Part shown: one piece after another, positions 54,263-62,366 of the stretch
Position numbering within the stretch: position 1 is the stretch's first letter
How the letters are laid out: each line of letters starts with the position of its first letter
Assembly: GCA_019359035.1 (NCBI GenBank)
Contig: JAHHIC010000084.1
Location: forward strand, 1 to 64,000
DNA: 64,000 bases
From: Scytonematopsis contorta HA4267-MV1
Lineage (GTDB): Bacteria > Cyanobacteriota > Cyanobacteriia > Cyanobacteriales > Nostocaceae
Reading direction: 5' to 3'
Made by a program: the position numbers and the translations under genes
Notes under the pieces: model-generated
Told to the model about the DNA's origin: nothing
The model's input: only the letters and a program-made list of their open reading frames with translations
Database searches by the model: none

Positions 54263-54736
54263 ATGAAGACTTCAATCAAATTAATTTTAGCTGCTGCTTT
54301 ATTAGGCTCTCTAGGATTTGGCGGATTAGCACGAACTGTCTATGCAAATCAGTCTAAGCCTAGTGTTGCAATTGTTCCTCAGCATAATGCCAGTATTAAA
54401 ATTGCTGAGGTTTCTGATGGTGATGGTGAAGAAGCAGATGATGCAGAGGAAAAACAAGAATCTAGCAAATTACAAGCTTTAGCTAAAATCACAGTCCAAC
54501 AAGCTCAACAAGCTGCCGAAACTGCTCAGGGTGCTAAAGCTAGCAAAGTTTATCTCGATAATGAAGATGGTAACTTGGTGTATAAAGTTACTATTGGTCA
54601 GACAGAAGTTGCTGTAGATGCAGGTAATGCAAAAATCCTCTATAACGAGAAAGTAAACCAAGAAGATAAATCCACTGAAGTTACCCATCCTCGTAGCAGC
54701 ATTCAAGTTTCAGAAACTGATGCTAAAGAAAAATAG
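54263..54736 (+). CDS. Secreted PepSY-domain protein
   Basis: A 157-residue protein with a signal peptide (cleavage near VYAN, residue 30), an acidic linker (EVSDGDGEEADDAEEKQESS) and a PepSY-type domain: ITVQQAQQAAETAQGAKASK followed by VYLDNEDGNLVYKVTI and VAVDAGNAKILYNEKV. GTTAGGAG precedes the start. PepSY domains are periplasmic and often accompany two-component systems; here the response regulator and kinase genes follow on the same strand, separated by 150 bp with a small palindrome. It may act as an accessory sensor. Confidence 0.82.
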   Translation: MKTSIKLILAAALLGSLGFGGLARTVYANQSKPSVAIVPQHNASIKIAEVSDGDGEEADDAEEKQESSKLQALAKITVQQAQQAAETAQGAKASKVYLDNEDGNLVYKVTIGQTEVAVDAGNAKILYNEKVNQEDKSTEVTHPRSSIQVSETDAKEK

Positions 54737-54818
54737 AGTAATGATAAACTTTAATATAATGGTGTGGCAAGTAAATTGAGTAGGAAAGCAACCTAAAAAA
54801 GTTGCGACTAAAACAAAC

Positions 54819-54852
54819 ATTGTAGAGGCGTTATCTGTTACACCTCTACAAT
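54819..54852. repeat. GTAGAGG palindrome
   Basis: ATTGTAGAGG faces CCTCTACAAT, loop of 14. It lies 35 bp before the response regulator and could act on its expression, or be a dispersed repeat. Confidence 0.55.
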
Positions 54853-54886
54853 ATGATGTCAAAAGAAGAATGTTCTATACTCTCAA

Positions 54887-55564
54887 ATGAAAATTTTGTT
54901 AATCGAAGATGATGAGCGTATTGCTGAGCCATTAGTTGAACATTTAAAAAACCAGTATCACGTAGTGGATGTAGCTAATGATGGCATAGCAGATTGGGAA
55001 CAAGCACAAGCTTTTTGCTATGACTTGATTTTATTAGATTTAATGTTACCGCGTCTTGATGGAATCACTTTATGTAAACGTTTGAGGACATCAGGATGTA
55101 AAAGTTTTATTTTGATGTTAACAGCTAAAGATACAACTACTGACAGAGTAATTGGACTTGATGCGGGAGCAGATAATTATTTAGTCAAACCATTTAAACT
55201 CAAAGAGTTGGCAGCTAGAATTCGAGCTTTATCACGCCGCAGTTTCGATGTCAGAGCAAATATTTTAACTTGCGAACATTTACAGATGGATACCACTAAT
55301 TATCAAGTTACTTATGCAGGAAAGCTACTCTCTCTTACGCCAAAAGAATATATGTTGCTGGAAGTATTTTTAAAAAGCCCAACACAGGTTTTTACCCGTT
55401 CAGAATTATTAGATAAACTTTGGGATTGTAATGATATATCGGGAGAAGAAACAGTTAAAACTCATTTAAAAAATTTACGACGCAAGCTAAAGGTCGCAGG
55501 CTGCGAGTCAGACATAATTGAAAATGTACACGGAATTGGCTATCGTTTAAAAACTAATAAGTGA
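54887..55564 (+). CDS. OmpR-family response regulator (PepSY-linked)
   Basis: A 225-residue regulator. The receiver has MKILLIEDDERIAEPL, phospho-acceptor Asp in DLILLDLMLPRLDG, LTAKDTTTDRVIGLDAGADN and the Lys of YLVKPF. The winged-helix domain (about 130-222) contains LSLTPKEYMLLEVFLKSPTQ and VKTHLKNLRRKL. Its kinase gene starts 22 bp later. Its site is unknown; the TTTCATC box does not occur near it, so it is distinct from the RppA-type regulator at 62911. Confidence 0.92.
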   Translation: MKILLIEDDERIAEPLVEHLKNQYHVVDVANDGIADWEQAQAFCYDLILLDLMLPRLDGITLCKRLRTSGCKSFILMLTAKDTTTDRVIGLDAGADNYLVKPFKLKELAARIRALSRRSFDVRANILTCEHLQMDTTNYQVTYAGKLLSLTPKEYMLLEVFLKSPTQVFTRSELLDKLWDCNDISGEETVKTHLKNLRRKLKVAGCESDIIENVHGIGYRLKTNK

Positions 55565-55586
55565 ATATGAAGGAGAATAACATTGC

Positions 55587-56831
55587 GTGTTTCAGAAAAC
55601 TCGATACCAATTATTATTGTCTTATCTAGTTATTTTCAGCACACTACTAGGGATATTTGCTCTTGCTGTCAGATTTATTTTTACCTATAGTTTAAGTGAA
55701 AAACTAACAGAAAATTTAACAATTTTAGGACAGAACGCTGCATCTAATGCTGAGTTTGAGCAAGGCAAACTGAAAATAGAAAGTGATTTCCCTATAAAAG
55801 AATTAATTAATCGTCATCAAGGTTTACAGTGGTTTGATACTCAAGGTAACTTAGTTTTTCAACAAGGTCAATATGTATTAACTGTACCTCTGAGTCTTAA
55901 AGACAAGGTTCAACAGCAAAAAATTAAAAATTTGAGTTTGCGAAGCGTTACTTTACCTGTTATTTATAGCGATGATAATCATCTAATAGGCTATGTTAGA
56001 GTCAGTCAATCTTTGTCAGAACTCGATGAAACACTGGAGCGATTAGATTTAGGATTAGCTAGCGGGGTTGTCGTGACTTTATTACTCTCATGCGTTGGTG
56101 GTATTTTTTTAACCCGTAAAGCAATGCAGCCAATTGAAGAGAGTTTTCTCAGGCTAAAACAATTTACAGCAGATGCATCTCACGAGCTTCGTAGTCCTTT
56201 AATGGCGATTACAGCAAATGTCGAAGTAGCACTAGAAAATCCAGAAGAATTACGTTCAAAAGATATCAAAAAATTTAAAGCTATTGGTTCTGCTGCTGAC
56301 CAAATGGCTCGTCTTGTTGAAGATTTACTACTGTTGGCTCGGAACGACCGCGTTGATGTTCAAAATAAAGAAATTGTAAATTTATCAGAAATTTTACTTA
56401 ATTTGATTGAGCTATATCAGCCTCAAGCTTATGCAAAAAAAATTAATTTAAAAACGGATTTAAGCAAAAAATTGTATGTAATGGGTGACTCTGTTCAACT
56501 CACAAGAGTTTTTGCTAATTTAATTGAAAATGCGCTTCAATATACCCCTATCAACGGCACAGTTGAAATAATTAATGTACGTAACAATCAACAAATTGAG
56601 ATTGTAGTTAAGGATACAGGTATTGGAATGACACCCGAACAACTTCAACATATTTTCGAGCGATTTTGGCGAGCAGATACAGCTCGCTCTTACCGTGTGG
56701 GAGGTTTTGGCTTAGGGTTGGCGATTGCCAAAAGCTTCGTTCAAAATCATGGGGGTACTCTAGCTGTCACGAGTAAACTAAATGTTGGCAGTTGTTTTAC
56801 GGTCAGCTTACCAGTTTATCGCGCTTCATAG
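55587..56831 (+). CDS. Sensor histidine kinase (PepSY-linked)
   Basis: A 414-residue membrane kinase started at GTG 55587, with AAGGAG upstream. Two helices (about 8-32 and 152-174) enclose a 120-residue periplasmic sensor. HisKA carries FTADASHELRSPLMAITANV; HATPase boxes are FANLIENALQYTP, VKDTGIGMTPEQLQHIFERF and GGFGLGLAIAKSFVQNHGG. The sensor domain is of no family that I recognise. The partner regulator is directly upstream. Confidence 0.92.
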   Translation: MFQKTRYQLLLSYLVIFSTLLGIFALAVRFIFTYSLSEKLTENLTILGQNAASNAEFEQGKLKIESDFPIKELINRHQGLQWFDTQGNLVFQQGQYVLTVPLSLKDKVQQQKIKNLSLRSVTLPVIYSDDNHLIGYVRVSQSLSELDETLERLDLGLASGVVVTLLLSCVGGIFLTRKAMQPIEESFLRLKQFTADASHELRSPLMAITANVEVALENPEELRSKDIKKFKAIGSAADQMARLVEDLLLLARNDRVDVQNKEIVNLSEILLNLIELYQPQAYAKKINLKTDLSKKLYVMGDSVQLTRVFANLIENALQYTPINGTVEIINVRNNQQIEIVVKDTGIGMTPEQLQHIFERFWRADTARSYRVGGFGLGLAIAKSFVQNHGGTLAVTSKLNVGSCFTVSLPVYRAS

Positions 56832-56989
56832 AAAAATATATTCAGTAAGCTGGGCTACTTCCCTATATCTTCCCTTTTATTTTTTATAATACATGATGAC
56901 AAAAGATTAGTAACTCATATAAGGCTTTTTTCTTGAAAAAAAGCAATTCTAAGCTTAAGACCTATTATTAGTATAGATATAAATTAACT

Positions 56990-57691
56990 ATGGTCAGAAA
57001 AATATCTCACTTTTGGTTACGTCATATACATCCCCGATTAATTACCTTAATTGCCACACTTGGTATCGGTGGATTAGGAATTTGTCTACTTGTATTGTTT
57101 ATTGTCGCAAAACTTGCTGAGGAAGTTTTAGAAAAGGAAGCTTTTGCATTTGATAAAACTTTTTTATTGTGGCTGCATCAATTCGCCAATCCTAGTCTTG
57201 ACAATTTAATGTTGTTTATAACTCAAATTGGCAACCCAACTACAGTCGTAATTGTTGCGGGAATAACTTTAGCCATTCTTTGGAGGCGACGTTATCGATT
57301 AGAAGTGATGGTATTTGTATTAACCTGTTTGGGTGGGGTAATTTTAAACACAGGTCTAAAGTTATTTTTCTCTAAAACTCGTCCGCAGCTTTGGAAGCAG
57401 TTGATTGTTGAAACTTCTTTCAGTTTTCCTAGCGGTCATGCAATTGGCTCTATGGTTTTATATGGTTTTATTGCTTATTTATTAGCAACTTTCTATCCTA
57501 AGTATGACAAAATTATTTATACTTTAGCAGTTATTTTAATTGGGGCGATTGGCATCAGCAGATTATACTTAGGAGTCCACTGGCCTACTGATATAATTGC
57601 TGGCTATGGTGTCGGTTTTTTATGGTTAATCATATGTATTACCATGTTGAAATTGCAAAGATTGAGGCTCGGTTTAATACAGCAATCCTAA
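56990..57691 (+). CDS. PAP2-family membrane phosphatase
   Basis: A 233-residue protein with about six helices and the three acid-phosphatase motifs: KLFFSKTRPQLW, SFPSGHAIGSM and SRLYLGVHWPTDIIAGYG. PAP2 enzymes dephosphorylate lipid phosphates such as phosphatidate or undecaprenyl pyrophosphate on the outer face of the inner membrane. The N-terminal half carries a two-helix extension with an acidic loop (EEVLEKEAFAFDKTF). The last five codons and the stop lie within the left end of a MITE-like element, so the native C-terminus may have been replaced. Confidence 0.9.
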   Translation: MVRKISHFWLRHIHPRLITLIATLGIGGLGICLLVLFIVAKLAEEVLEKEAFAFDKTFLLWLHQFANPSLDNLMLFITQIGNPTTVVIVAGITLAILWRRRYRLEVMVFVLTCLGGVILNTGLKLFFSKTRPQLWKQLIVETSFSFPSGHAIGSMVLYGFIAYLLATFYPKYDKIIYTLAVILIGAIGISRLYLGVHWPTDIIAGYGVGFLWLIICITMLKLQRLRLGLIQQS

Positions 57692-57806
57692 ATTGTTTGT
57701 GAACATCCTTAAGTTTTATCTTAAACACCTTAAACTTGGCTTTCTTGGACTTTTGGCGGTTCGTTTTATTCTCCTACTGTTCACGACATATATAGGATTG
57801 CTGTAG
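57678..57806. repeat. 129-bp MITE-like element with 13-bp terminal inverted repeats
   Basis: TACAGCAATCCTA at the left mirrors TAGGATTGCTGTA at the right. The TACAGCA tips match the 107-bp elements at 14051 and 41921, although the interior differs. Inside lies CTTGGCTTTCTTGGACTTTT, also found with one change near 37882. The rest of the gap to 58040 is AT-rich with no convincing gene. Confidence 0.75.
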
Positions 57807-58043
57807 CACTTTTAAAGAACTCAAGCATACTTAACAGACATTATAAATTTATCTTCGATTTCTTAACTTTTACTCCTTAAAGTAAGGCTATAAAAAAAAT
57901 ATTGATATTATCAAACTTGGCAATTTCGTTTGCCAAAATAATTTTTAGTTTTTGAATAATAAAGTGATAAAGATATATAAAACTTACTTGCTTATAGACT
58001 CCCACCATAGCAAAAATACCGTGCTATTCAAGATAGCTCCTAA

Positions 58044-58060
58044 TTTCATCCTAATTTCAT
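58044..58060 (+). promoter_or_regulatory. CopR/RppA-type box 4 (DUF305 gene)
   Basis: TTTCATC-CTAA-TTTCAT, 173 bp before the DUF305 gene. The long leader that follows has no convincing ORF. Confidence 0.65.
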
Positions 58061-58233
58061 TTTCGTCTGCGAAACTGGGTAGCAAGTGTAGCAGTAGAAT
58101 TACTAGTTCTTACTCCAAACGGTATAGAGCATTTTTACTACTGCACGCAGTTGGAATTAAATTGCTCTTTGGGTTGACTCTCCAGTTAACTGGAGATTTT
58201 AAAGTAATATTTGGAAGTCTTAAATCATAACTT

Positions 58234-58950
58234 ATGCAACTCTCTAGTCTTAAAAACAAATTCTTCGGATTTACTCTAATTGCTGCGGCAACTTTCGCTA
58301 GTGGCACTTTAGCTGCTTGTTCCACAACTGCATCCCAAAACCAAGCTCAATCTGACACCTCGACTGCGAGCGAAGCTAGCGACAAGCAGATGGCTCAAGG
58401 TGGGATGAATCATTCTGGGATGAATCATTCTGGGATGAACCACAACATGGACTTAGGACCAGCCGACGCAAACTACGATTTGCGGTTCATTGATGGGATG
58501 ATTCCTCATCATGAGGGTGCAGTTGTGATGGCTAAGGAAGCTCTACAAAAGTCCAAACGTCCTGAAATTAAAAAGCTGGCAAACGAAATTATTAAAGCTC
58601 AAGATAAGGAAATTGCTGAATTGAAACAGTGGCGCAAAGCATGGTATCCAAAAGCACCCAACGAACCTCAAGCTTGGCACGCCGAAATGAAACATATGAT
58701 GGCGATGACTCCCGAACAAATTAAAGCAATGCGGATGGACATGGATTTGGGTAAGAGTGATGCGGAATTTGACCTACGCTTTATCAATGCGATGATTCCT
58801 CATCATGAGGGAGCTGTTGTAATGGCAAAGGATGCTTTGAATAAATCTAAGCGTCCAGAAATTAAAAAACTCGCTCAAGCAATAATCTCTAGCCAAGAAG
58901 CAGAGATTAAACAAATGAAACAGTGGCGACAAGTTTGGTACAAAAAGTAA
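58234..58950 (+). CDS. copM: Tandem DUF305 lipoprotein (CopM-like)
   Basis: A 238-residue lipoprotein (lipobox TLAAC, Cys29). After a Met/His-rich stretch with three MNHSG/MNHN units come two near-identical DUF305 modules: DLRFIDGMIPHHEGAVVMAK and DLRFINAMIPHHEGAVVMAK, each followed by SKRPEIKKLA and a W-x-x-x-W(Y) end. The repeated HH and Met residues suit Cu(I)/Cu(II) binding outside the inner membrane. In Synechocystis the copper-binding protein CopM, encoded with the CopRS pair, is a DUF305 protein; this is the probable counterpart, though here it lies 4 kb from the regulator. It has the TTTCATC box. The symbol is by analogy. Confidence 0.85.
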   Translation: MQLSSLKNKFFGFTLIAAATFASGTLAACSTTASQNQAQSDTSTASEASDKQMAQGGMNHSGMNHSGMNHNMDLGPADANYDLRFIDGMIPHHEGAVVMAKEALQKSKRPEIKKLANEIIKAQDKEIAELKQWRKAWYPKAPNEPQAWHAEMKHMMAMTPEQIKAMRMDMDLGKSDAEFDLRFINAMIPHHEGAVVMAKDALNKSKRPEIKKLAQAIISSQEAEIKQMKQWRQVWYKK

Positions 58951-58980
58951 AAAATTCAATACCTTGGTAATAAAGGTGTG

Positions 58981-59036
58981 GTAGTAATTTTTACTACATT
59001 TTTAAGAACAAGTGGTCAGCTATAAATAGCTGACCA
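58981..59036 (+). terminator. Two hairpins after the DUF305 gene
   Basis: GTAGTAA/TTACTAC (58981-58997), followed by ATTTTT, is the likely terminator. TGGTCAGCTA-TAAA-TAGCTGACCA (59013-59036) is a perfect second hairpin directly before box 5 and may instead insulate or regulate it. Confidence 0.7.
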
Positions 59037-59039
59037 AAA

Positions 59040-59056
59040 TTTCATCTTAATTTCAT
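59040..59056 (+). promoter_or_regulatory. CopR/RppA-type box 5 (before a gene remnant)
   Basis: TTTCATC-TTAA-TTTCAT followed by a GATAAAAC -10-like box. The gene it once served is gone; a truncated synthase begins about 24 bp later. Confidence 0.65.
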
Positions 59057-59079
59057 TTTCCTACTTCAAGATAAAACTC

Positions 59080-59340
59080 GCCTACTCGGTGTGCCATGCA
59101 CTTGCACGTCGTGAGGGATTGCTTCTCGGTGCTTCGACAGGAGCAATTGTAGCAGGAGGTTTACATCTAGCGCGCTTCCTTGGTCCTGACGCACGTATTC
59201 TCATGATTAACCCTGATAGAGGCGACCGCTATCTTGAAACTGTGTACGATGACAATTGGCTTTCTCATCATGGGTTTACACTGACCGAGGGGGAACATCT
59301 TGATGATGCAATCGCCTCATTGACCCCTGTATATTTCTAG
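59080..59340 (+). pseudogene. Cysteine-synthase-like (SbnA-type) enzyme, C-terminal fragment
   Basis: From about 59080 it reads AYSVCHALARREGLLLGAST, then GAIVAGGLHLARFL, ILMINPDRGDRYLETVYDD and NWLSHHGF. This is the end of a PLP-dependent enzyme of the cysteine synthase fold, closest in style to SbnA, which makes the diaminopropionate precursor for siderophores such as staphyloferrin B. The PLP Lys and the whole N-terminal two thirds (about 230 residues) are missing. A GTG at 59089 leaves an 83-residue ORF. The fragment is fused directly behind a regulon box. Confidence 0.7.
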
Positions 59341-59369
59341 TAACTCCTCATATAGTCCTGAAAAATATT

Positions 59370-60191
59370 ATGAACACCTCACCCCAACAGGAACGTAATA
59401 ATGCAGCTTCACTGCGCTCGCTATTGACGTTACTAACCCAGTTTATACCTCTTTCTTTAACTGATGTGGCAATGACTCTTGGCGACCCGCTTCAGACAGT
59501 AGCACTCACTCGCCTGACATTTCCGCAAGAGACATTAGCCGGAGTTGGGGTAGTTAAGGGAGTGGCCGTATTTCTGGAAAGCCCCATTATCATGATTCTT
59601 CATGCTTCAACTGCTCTTGGGGGTAATGTCGCATCTCGGCGGGCACTTTGGCAATTTACGGTAATTACTGGGCTATCTCTCAGTGGAATTTTTCTTTTAC
59701 TCACTTGGGAGCCTTTGTATAAATGGCTTATTTTAGACGTATTTGGCGTTAGCCCATTTATCGCAGCGCGAGGCAGAACCACTTTTCTTTTGATGTTCTT
59801 GTGGCCTTTCGTGATTGCTTGGCGACGATTCTTTCAAGGTTTACTTATCCGCGCTCAAAAAAGCATTGCTGTAGGTTGGGCGAGTGTAGCGCGATTGACT
59901 TGGGTAATTACGACACTCTTTGTGGGAGTTAGTTTGAAGTTAGATGGAGCATTATTAGCAGGTATCACCATGATGGGAGCCATACTTATTGAAGCAGTAT
60001 TGGTTACATGGTTTTGTTTGCGCCTTGGTGCTATTTCTATCCTTAATAAACAAGTACATTCCGAAACTAAGAAACTGCCTAAAACCTTTCAAGGAGTTGC
60101 CTTATACTATCTTCCTTTAGCCTCAACAATGCGTATTTCGTTAAAGCATTATGGGAAGTTCATGTTACCCGTCCTCGACCTACTTTTTTAG
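59370..60191 (+). pseudogene. MATE-like multidrug/siderophore exporter, truncated
   Basis: A 273-residue hydrophobic protein with about seven helices: FIPLSLTDVAMTLGDPLQTV, then ALTRLTFPQETLAGVGVVKG, ALGGNVASRRALWQFTVITG and WRRFFQGLLIRAQKS. The pattern resembles a MATE-type exporter, which needs twelve helices and about 440 residues, so the last third is missing; after KHYGKFMLPVLDLLF the frame simply stops. It follows the SbnA-like fragment by 30 bp, as an exporter would in a siderophore cluster. The N-terminal half could still be translated, but activity is unlikely. Confidence 0.6.
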
Positions 60192-60312
60192 GACGCTTTG
60201 AGAAAATATAGTGCTGCCTTTAAATTCAAGCGAGTAGCAATGATTTTAATCCATCACAAAAATTTTGCTCTCCAACCGGGCAAGTTACAAGAAAAAACTC
60301 ATTGCTAGAAAA

Positions 60313-60330
60313 TTTCATCTTAATTTCATC
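60313..60330 (+). promoter_or_regulatory. CopR/RppA-type box 6 (His-rich lipoprotein)
   Basis: TTTCATC-TTAA-TTTCATC, 41 bp before the start of the His-rich lipoprotein gene. Confidence 0.7.
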
Positions 60331-60371
60331 CTCCTATGTCATCCTAAGGAATATTAGTGAGGAGTAAACCA

Positions 60372-60914
60372 ATGAAATCTCTCAAATTTAGCTTCGTCGT
60401 TTTAGCTAGTACAGGACTACTTTTCTTAGGCGCTTGTAGTGGTGGAACCCAAGAAAATGCTTCAACAAATAAAACAGAAACTCCAGCAACCTCTGCGACC
60501 ACAGCAGAAAATACTTCAAAAACAGAAACAACTTCTGGGGAAAAAGACCACGACCATAAAAATGGTAAGGATGACCACAAGCACGAAGAAGGAAAGGAAC
60601 ACAATCATGGCGGTCAAGTCGTGGAATCTGGTCAGTATCATTTAGAATTAGCTGCAGAAAAGGAAGAAAAGGGATTGCACATGCATTTCCATCTGGAAAA
60701 AGGAGAAAAACACGAACCTGTGCCCGATGCTAAAGTCACCGCACAAGTTCAACTACCTGATGGAACTCAGAAAAATGTTGATTTTAAATATGAAGCTGAG
60801 GGTAAAGAATACACTGCTTTATTACCGGGAAATGTTGCTGGTCAATATCAAGTCAAAGTGACGGCTGAAGTTGGAAGCGAAAAATTAAACGGTCGATTTA
60901 CTGTTAAACAGTAA
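60372..60914 (+). CDS. His-rich metal-binding lipoprotein
   Basis: A 180-residue lipoprotein from ATG 60372 (GAGGAG 8 bases upstream); lipobox LGAC, Cys22. A Thr/Ser-rich spacer leads to KDHDHKNGKDDHKHEEGKEH and then NHGGQVVESGQYHLELAAE, a His/Asp array expected to bind several divalent ions. The remaining 90 residues (LHMHFHLEKGEKHEPVPDAK; VDFKYEAEGKEYTALLPGNV; YQVKVTAEVGSEKLNGRFTV) form an immunoglobulin-like beta domain similar to the non-lipoyl part of CzcB-type adaptors. It probably buffers metal in the periplasm and hands it to the RND pump. A regulon member by its promoter box. Confidence 0.82.
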   Translation: MKSLKFSFVVLASTGLLFLGACSGGTQENASTNKTETPATSATTAENTSKTETTSGEKDHDHKNGKDDHKHEEGKEHNHGGQVVESGQYHLELAAEKEEKGLHMHFHLEKGEKHEPVPDAKVTAQVQLPDGTQKNVDFKYEAEGKEYTALLPGNVAGQYQVKVTAEVGSEKLNGRFTVKQ

Positions 60915-61224
60915 ATTGGTGATAAATAATCCAGAAAATTAATTAATACAGCAGTCATGACTGCCGTTTCTTCAACCTGGTTACTGTCGCGTAATTTGAC
61001 CCGCGTTCGAGAATAGGGTTGAACCACTAGTTGCAGACTCTGACGTGATGACACTTGCTGACTGAGGTTTTGCAAACCATGATTTTTTGAGTTGCTTACA
61101 AGCAATTGGAATTATTGTATTCATATACTCTGTGACGCACAATTACGTTAAATTAGGCGTTATTTGACAGAAGTTTACGTAATTATTACTGTGTACAGGA
61201 TAACTTTTTCTAAGTTGCACAAAA
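60915..61224. other. Intergenic region with a perfect palindrome
   Basis: GCAGTCATGACTGC (60951-60964) is a 14-bp palindrome just after a TACAGCA-like tip. A minus-strand open frame of 85 codons here has no support that I can see. No other gene. Confidence 0.4.
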
Positions 61225-61242
61225 TTTCATCTTGATTTCATC
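61225..61242 (+). promoter_or_regulatory. CopR/RppA-type box 7 (DUF2808 pair)
   Basis: TTTCATC-TTGA-TTTCATC, 88 bp before the second DUF2808 gene. Confidence 0.7.
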
Positions 61243-61330
61243 CTGACCTGTCATAGTTGTTAATTAAAGGTTTACCTAATGAAGATAAATCTTTGAGATA
61301 ATTGACATTTTTTCTTAGTTTAACAGTCAG

Positions 61331-61810
61331 ATGGAAAAAATTCTACGCTATTTAAGTGTATTTACTTTAGTTGCCGTCACTTTAGTTCCTGTAGGCTATT
61401 CCAGCGCAAAAACAAATGATAATGAAGCAACTAATATTGATAGTAATTTGCTATACTCTCCTAATCACTGGCAGGTAGTTAAACAAGTTTTTCAACTACA
61501 TGTTCCCAAAAATGCTAAACCTCTTGAGCAGTTAATTATTGATGCTCCTTCTACTGTTGCTGTGAGTAACGATATTGATGTTTTAGATAATCAAGGTAAG
61601 AAAATAAATATTAATATCTCCGTTGAAGATAGAAGAATCATCATTACCTTCCCGGAAACAGTTAAAAATGATGTGAATAAAATTTTGGTAGCACTTAACC
61701 GGGTACAGCAACCAATAAATGGTCCCACAACTATTTATGAATTATCAGCTAAAGTCGTCGGTAGCAATGCAGAAATTCCCATTGGAAAAGCTCAATTTAG
61801 CACGTTTTAA
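61331..61810 (+). CDS. DUF2808-like secreted protein, copy 2
   Basis: A 159-residue protein with a signal peptide (MEKILRYLSVFTLVAVTLVP, cleavage near 28). The domain reads YSPNHWQVVKQVFQLHVPKN, then AKPLEQLIIDAPSTVAVSND, VEDRRIIITFPETVKNDVNK and ELSAKVVGSNAEIPIGKAQF. It is the most divergent of the three copies: the opening PPTRxDIVR element is replaced by HWQVVKQ. It is followed 70 bp later by copy 3 in the same direction, so both probably share the promoter behind box 7. Confidence 0.78.
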   Translation: MEKILRYLSVFTLVAVTLVPVGYSSAKTNDNEATNIDSNLLYSPNHWQVVKQVFQLHVPKNAKPLEQLIIDAPSTVAVSNDIDVLDNQGKKININISVEDRRIIITFPETVKNDVNKILVALNRVQQPINGPTTIYELSAKVVGSNAEIPIGKAQFSTF

Positions 61811-61880
61811 TTTATAAATCCTGATGGCAGATTTTGACGACAAGCGTTGAAGACTATTAATTAGTAGTAAGTATGTAAAT

Positions 61881-62366
61881 ATGAAGAAAATACTCATTTT
61901 TGCCGCAACATTGACATTGGCTACTGTTGCATTAATTTCCAATCTTGAAGCAAGTGCTAATGATGATAATGGAACAGTTCCCCACCTTGATGGAAGTACG
62001 TCATTCCCACCCACTCGTTCGGATATTGTTAGATACACTTTTAGAGTACATATCCCTAAAAATAGTAAGGCTATGTCGCAGCTAATTATAAAAGTCCCAG
62101 AAGTTATAACTGTCAGTAAGAAGAATAAAGTAGAAGTAGTAGATGGCAATGGTCAGAAAGTTAGTGCTAATGTTTCGATGAATGACCAAACTATTCTAAT
62201 AACTTTTTCAGAACAAGTTCGTTCTAACACTAAATTAGAAATTGATATTAAAAATGTCAAACGACCAACACTTGGGAATGGTCCCGTTTACCGCTTATTG
62301 GCTAAATTCGTTGATAGTAATACAGAAATACCTATAGGTGTAGCTAGATTCCGTATTGGTATTTAG
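61881..62366 (+). CDS. DUF2808 secreted protein, copy 3
   Basis: A 161-residue protein with a signal peptide ending near EASA (residue 26) and a domain almost parallel to copy 1: DDNGTVPHLDGSTSFPPTRS, DIVRYTFRVHIPKNSKAMSQ, LIIKVPEVITVSKK, TKLEIDIKNVKRPTLGNGPV and YRLLAKFVDSN. It equals copy 1 in length, so the two arose by a duplication now separated by 18 kb. Located at the outer membrane or in the periplasm by analogy with other DUF2808 proteins; role unknown. Confidence 0.85.
   Translation: MKKILIFAATLTLATVALISNLEASANDDNGTVPHLDGSTSFPPTRSDIVRYTFRVHIPKNSKAMSQLIIKVPEVITVSKKNKVEVVDGNGQKVSANVSMNDQTILITFSEQVRSNTKLEIDIKNVKRPTLGNGPVYRLLAKFVDSNTEIPIGVARFRIGI

Noticed and set aside
57952-58230. 92-codon open frame before the DUF305 gene
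   Set aside because: No ribosome binding site, composition unlike a protein, and it contains regulon box 4 inside.
60848-61105. Minus-strand 85-codon frame after the His-rich lipoprotein
   Set aside because: It overlaps the 3' end of a real gene and contains a palindrome. The middle (RTRVKLRDSNQVEETAVMTA) looks vaguely protein-like and could be a remnant, but I cannot place it.
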